64,000 nucleotides of DNA from NCBI GenBank assembly GCA_018401555.1, contig JAGYKP010000084.1:186001-250000 (forward strand), read 5' to 3'. A model generated the notes under the pieces. That model was not told the DNA's origin and did no database searches. It saw nothing but the letters and a program-made list of their open reading frames with translations. Source of the DNA: Halomonas sp. GTDB lineage: Bacteria > Pseudomonadota > Gammaproteobacteria > Pseudomonadales > Halomonadaceae. The translations under genes were made by a program, and so were the position numbers. This document shows, piece after piece, positions 60,806-64,000 of the stretch. Positions within the stretch are counted from its first letter, which is position 1. Every line of letters begins with the position of its first letter.

Positions 60806-61459
60806 TGCCTGCGGCAGCTTGGCACGGCGCAGGTAGGGGAAGACGGTCTCGAACTCGCCGTACTTCGCCTTGGCGTCCTCGTCGGAGACGCTGGTGGGGA
60901 TGATCACGTCCTGGCCCACGTTCCAGTCGGCCGGGGTGGCCACGCCTTCGCCGTTGGCGGTCTGCAGCGCATCCAGCGCGCGCAGCACCTCGGCGAAGTT
61001 GCGGCCGACGTTCATCGGGTAGGTCATGGAGAGCTTGAGCTGCTTGTCCGGACCGATGATGAACACCGAGCGCACGGTGGCGCTGTCCGCCGGGGTGCGG
61101 CCGTCCGGCAGGTAGGCGTCGGCGGGCAGCATGTCGAACAGCTTGGCGACCTTGAGGTCCTCGTCGGCGATGATCGGGAAGCCGACGTCGCAGCTGGCGA
61201 AGCTGGCGATGTCCTTGATCCAGCCCTTGTGCTCCTCGACGCCGTCCACCGAAATGCCGATCACCTTGGTGCCGCGCTTCTTCCACTCCTCGCCGAGCTT
61301 GGCGACGGCGCCGAACTCGGTGGTGCACACCGGGGTGAAGTCCTTGGGGTGGGAGAACAGGATCGCCCAGCTGTCGCCGATCCACTCGTGGAAACGGATC
61401 GGGCCCTGGCTGGTATCGGCTTCGAAATCCGGTACAACGTCATTGATGCGCAGAGACAT
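60806..61459 (-). CDS. 1-Cys (Prx6-type) peroxiredoxin, 3' end unclear
   Basis: Thiol peroxidase that detoxifies H2O2 and organic peroxides. Starts MSLRINDVVPDFEADTSQGPIRFHEW; the peroxidatic Cys lies in DFTPVCTTEFG near 41-51, with the later conserved Arg in TVRSVFII. The second half (LTYPMNVGRNFAEVLRALDALQ-like and an extended C-terminal arm ending YLRRAKLPQ) is typical of Prx6. No stop follows where the family ends: the frame stays open far into the antisense of glrR, so a stop codon was probably lost to an indel near 60800. The 60806 end is my estimate. Confidence 0.88.
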
Positions 61460-61571
61460 GGTGGTACTCCCTGTTGCGTGGTGATAGATCCCCGCCTGCG
61501 GCGGGGACGTCGTGATGATATTCGACGTAACGGCATCTGGCCGATGGCGTCAAGACTTCTTGTGACTAAGC

Positions 61572-61606
61572 TTAGATATCTCTACTTGGAATAACTATAT
61601 ATCTAA
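61572..61606. promoter_or_regulatory. AT-rich patch with inverted repeat between prx and xseA
   Basis: TTAGATAT (61572-61579) and ATATCTAA (61599-61606) form an 8-bp inverted repeat in about 60 bases of very AT-rich DNA, in strong contrast to the surroundings. It lies 110-150 bases upstream of the peroxiredoxin start, so an operator or promoter for that gene is plausible. The xseA 3' end may overlap it. Confidence 0.35.
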
Positions 61607-61608
61607 AT

Positions 61609-62982
61609 CTATCGATTCGATTGTTCCCTGACCTGCGGTTTGGTGTCGCGGCCGGGAGCACCTCCAGCGTCAGGTGCCCATCGCCCAGTCGGGCGGCCAG
61701 GCGGTCGCCGGGGGCGGTGTCGTCGGCGCGACGCACCACGCGTCCCTGCTCGTCCTCGAGGATCGCGTAGCCGCGGCCGAGTACCGCCAGGGGGCTGACC
61801 GCCTGCAGCTCCCGGGCGACCCCGGCCAGGCGCTCGCGATGGCGCGCCAGCTCCCGCGGCACGGCTGGCGGGTGGCCAGGCGCCGGCTGGCCGCCCTCGA
61901 GCCGGCGTCCGGCCAGCGTCAGCTGGCGGCCGGGAGATGTGCGCCGGGCGGCGCTCAGCGACTCTGGCGGCGCCGGGCCTCAGCCAGGCGTGCCTGGATG
62001 GCGCGCGTCAGTCGCCCGGTGAGCTGAGGCCAGGCGCCGGCGCTGACGGTCGAGCCCCTCGCCGGGGTGGCGCAGCCGCGCACGCAGGTGGTCCAGCCGC
62101 TGGCCCTCGGCGTCGAGGCGTGCCTGAACCGCGCGCCGCAGGCGCGGACCAGACGCTCGAGACGTCGGCGAGCTCGCGGCGATCCGGCACCAGGCGTTCC
62201 GCGGCGGCGGAAGGCGTGGGGGCTCGCGCGTCGGCGGCGAAGTCGGCGAGGGTCACGTCCACCTCGTGGCCCACCGCCGACATCACCGGCAGCCGCGAAT
62301 GGAAGATCGCCCGGGCCAGGTGCTCGTCGTTGAAGGCCCACAGGTCCTCGAGGCTGCCGCCGCCTCGGGTGAGCAGGATGGCATCCCGGCTCGGGTCGAG
62401 GCTCGACTGGCGATTGAGCAGGCCCAGCGCCGAGATCATCGCCGGCACCGCCTCGCGTCCCTGCACCGCCACCGGGATCAGCGTCACATTGACCATCGGC
62501 CAGCGGGCGGCGAGCACCGCCAGCACATCGCGGATCGCCGCACCGCTGGGCGAGGTGACCACCAGCAGGTGGCGCGGGGGGCAGGGCAGGGGACGGGCGT
62601 TGGCGAACACGCCCTCGGCGGCGAGCCGGGCCTTGAGTCGCTCGAAGGCCGCCAGCAGCTCGCCCACGCCGGTGGCCTGCACCGCCTCGGCGATCAGCTG
62701 GTAGTCGCCCCTGGGCTCGAAGATCGACAGCCGCCCGCGGACCTTGACCCGGTCGCCGTCGCGCATGGGCGCGCCCACGAAGCGCGCACGGTTGCGGAAC
62801 AGGGCGCCGCGCAGCTGGGCCTGCTCGTCCTTGAGGGTGAAGTAGACGTGGCCGGAGCTCGGACGTGACACCCCGGAGAGTTCACCCTCGACCCAGACCT
62901 CGCCGAAGCGTCCCTCCAGCAGCTGGCGGGCGCTGCGGTTGAGCTCGCTGACGGAGAGGGGCGGGGCGTCGGGGTGCTGCAT
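61609..62982 (-). CDS. xseA: Exodeoxyribonuclease VII large subunit XseA (several frameshifts)
   Basis: Large subunit of the single-strand exonuclease that with XseB trims DNA ends. The N-terminal OB fold (LSVSELNRSARQLLEGRFGEVWVEGELSG) and catalytic domain (VVTSPSGAAIRDVLAVLAARWP; LLTRGGGSLEDLWAFNDE; MSAVGHEVDVTLADFAADARAPTPSAAAE) are intact from 62982 to about 62170. From 62170 to 61860 the coiled region is scattered over frames by several indels; the C-terminal VLGRGYAILEDEQGRVV is readable again. The stop is TAG 61609-61611 if a last shift near 61660 is assumed, or TAA 61572-61574 without it. Divergent from guaB, as in E. coli. Confidence 0.88.
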
Positions 62983-63061
62983 GGCGTCGGCTCGGTTGGC
63001 ATCAGGCGTTCAGGGTAGCATGGCATCTCGCTGGACCGTGACGTGACCCGCCCTCGGCCGT

Positions 63062-63067
63062 TATAAT
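63062..63067 (+). promoter_or_regulatory. guaB promoter -10 element
   Basis: Perfect TATAAT at 63062-63067, 55 bases before the guaB start, with GTGACG as a possible -35 eighteen bases upstream. Confidence 0.55.
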
Positions 63068-63122
63068 GGTGGATTAACTTCACCTGCCCCTTCTTCCCAC
63101 CAGCTCACTGGGTGTTGCCGAT

Positions 63123-64000
63123 ATGCTACGTATGGCCCAAGAAGCCCTGACGTTCGATGACGTCCTCCTCGTGCCCGGCTACTCCGATGTCCTGCCCAAG
63201 GACGTCAGCCTGCGGACCCGATTGACCCGCGACCTCTACCTCAACATCCCGCTCGTCTCCGCTGCCATGGACACTGTCACCGAGGCGCGCCTGGCCATCG
63301 CCATGGCCCAGGAGGGCGGCATCGGCATCATCCACAAGAACATGACCATCGCCCACCAGGCGGCCGAGGTGCGCAAGGTCAAGAAGCACGAGAGCGTGAT
63401 CGTCAAGGACCCGGTCACCGTGGGGCCCAAGGCCAAGCTCGAGGACCTGCTGGCCATGGCCCAGGAGCACGGCTTCTCGGGTTTCCCGGTGGTCGAGGGC
63501 GAGACCCTGGTGGGCATCGTCACCGAGCGTGACATGCGCTTCCAGCCCAACCACGGCGACAGCGTGGCGGACATCATGACCCCCGGCGAGAAGCTGGTCA
63601 CCGTGCCGGTAGGCACCGACCTTTCCGTGATCAAGAGCAAGATGCAGGAGCACCGCATCGAGAAGATGCTGGTGGTGGATGACGCCTTCCGCCTGCGTGG
63701 CCTGGTCACCTTCCAGGATATCGAGAAGGCTCGCACCTTCCCCAGCGCCGCCAAGGATGCCGACGGCCGCCTGCTGGTCGGCGCCGCCGTGGGCACCGGC
63801 CCCGAGACCCCGGATCGCATCGCCGCCCTGGTCGAGGCCGGTGTGGACGCGATCATCATCGACACCGCCCACGGCCACTCCAAGGGCGTGATCGACCGCG
63901 TGCGCTGGGCCAAGGAGCACTTCCCGCAGATCCAGGTGATCGGCGGCAACATCGCCACCGCCGAGGCGGCGAAGGACCTGGCCGAGGCCGGCGCCGATGG
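63123..64000 (+). CDS. guaB: IMP dehydrogenase GuaB (runs off the window)
   Basis: Oxidises IMP to XMP with NAD+, the committed step of GMP synthesis. The first ~292 residues are present: [25 protein letters not shown], the start of the TIM barrel ([31 protein letters not shown]), the inserted CBS pair (about 95-205), and [15 protein letters not shown]. The window ends just before the catalytic Cys loop. ATG 63123 has no clear ribosome site; ATG 63132 in the same frame is the alternative. Confidence 0.96.
   Translation, partial: MLRMAQEALTFDDVLLVPGYSDVLPKDVSLRTRLTRDLYLNIPLVSAAMDTVTEARLAIAMAQEGGIGIIHKNMTIAHQAAEVRKVKKHESVIVKDPVTVGPKAKLEDLLAMAQEHGFSGFPVVEGETLVGIVTERDMRFQPNHGDSVADIMTPGEKLVTVPVGTDLSVIKSKMQEHRIEKMLVVDDAFRLRGLVTFQDIEKARTFPSAAKDADGRLLVGAAVGTGPETPDRIAALVEAGVDAIIIDTAHGHSKGVIDRVRWAKEHFPQIQVIGGNIATAEAAKDLAEAGAD

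Overview
The window is a 64 kb GC-rich (roughly two-thirds G+C) chromosomal segment of a gammaproteobacterium. Gene content and order (pilQ-aroK-aroB-gltBD; fdxA-mutS; cinA-recA-recX-alaS-lysC-csrA-tRNA-Ser/Arg; a Na+-pumping oxaloacetate decarboxylase; smc-zipA-ligA; divergent xseA/guaB) fit a Halomonas-like member of the Oceanospirillales. The genus is inferred from synteny and protein style, not from a marker gene. I see no phage, transposon, CRISPR array or obvious foreign island; this is core chromosome.

Layout. 1-3.9 kb: end of the type IV pilus cluster (pilP tail, pilQ) and aroK-aroB. 4.4-10.3 kb: glutamate synthase gltBD. 10.4-14.5 kb: an octamer repeat array, then pyrG-kdsA-eno. 14.5-15.0 kb: a gap that holds a GGA-rich CsrB/RsmZ-type RNA behind two GacA-box-like palindromes. 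15-18 kb: fdxA and mutS on the minus strand. 18-25.5 kb: cinA, recA, recX, alaS, lysC, csrA and three tRNAs. 25.6-30.3 kb: dusC divergent from oadGAB. 30.4-31.5 kb: an SOS-box gene for a LexA-like protein without a DNA-binding domain, translationally coupled to yigZ. 31.7-38.9 kb: the cytochrome c maturation operon ccmABCDEF-dsbE-ccmH-ccmI. 38.9-46.7 kb: smc, zipA, ligA, yheU. 46.7-56.4 kb: mnmC, yciI, a PHP-domain RNase, yciO, a voltage-gated K+ channel, a CYTH protein, a PhoU-like protein with a Pit transporter, a second octamer array and argA. 56.4-60.7 kb: a sigma54 promoter with GlrR-like sites and a long structured non-coding stretch, directly upstream of glrK-qseG-glrR. 60.8-64 kb: a peroxiredoxin, xseA, and guaB running off the end.

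The most interesting parts are regulatory. The window carries csrA together with a convincing CsrA-sponge RNA gene (GacA-like boxes, GGA hairpin loops, terminator). It also has a glrK-qseG-glrR locus whose upstream gap looks like an independent, GlmY-like, sigma54-dependent RNA gene. Two 14-copy arrays of the octamer CCGCTTGG precede the promoters of pyrG and argA.

A strong caveat is sequence quality. About 20 genes, many of them essential (gltB, eno, smc, ligA, zipA, ccmF), carry one or more single-base indels that would break the protein, while the translation resumes perfectly in another frame. I read these as unpolished-assembly errors rather than real pseudogenes, and give each such gene its full span with the approximate breakpoints.
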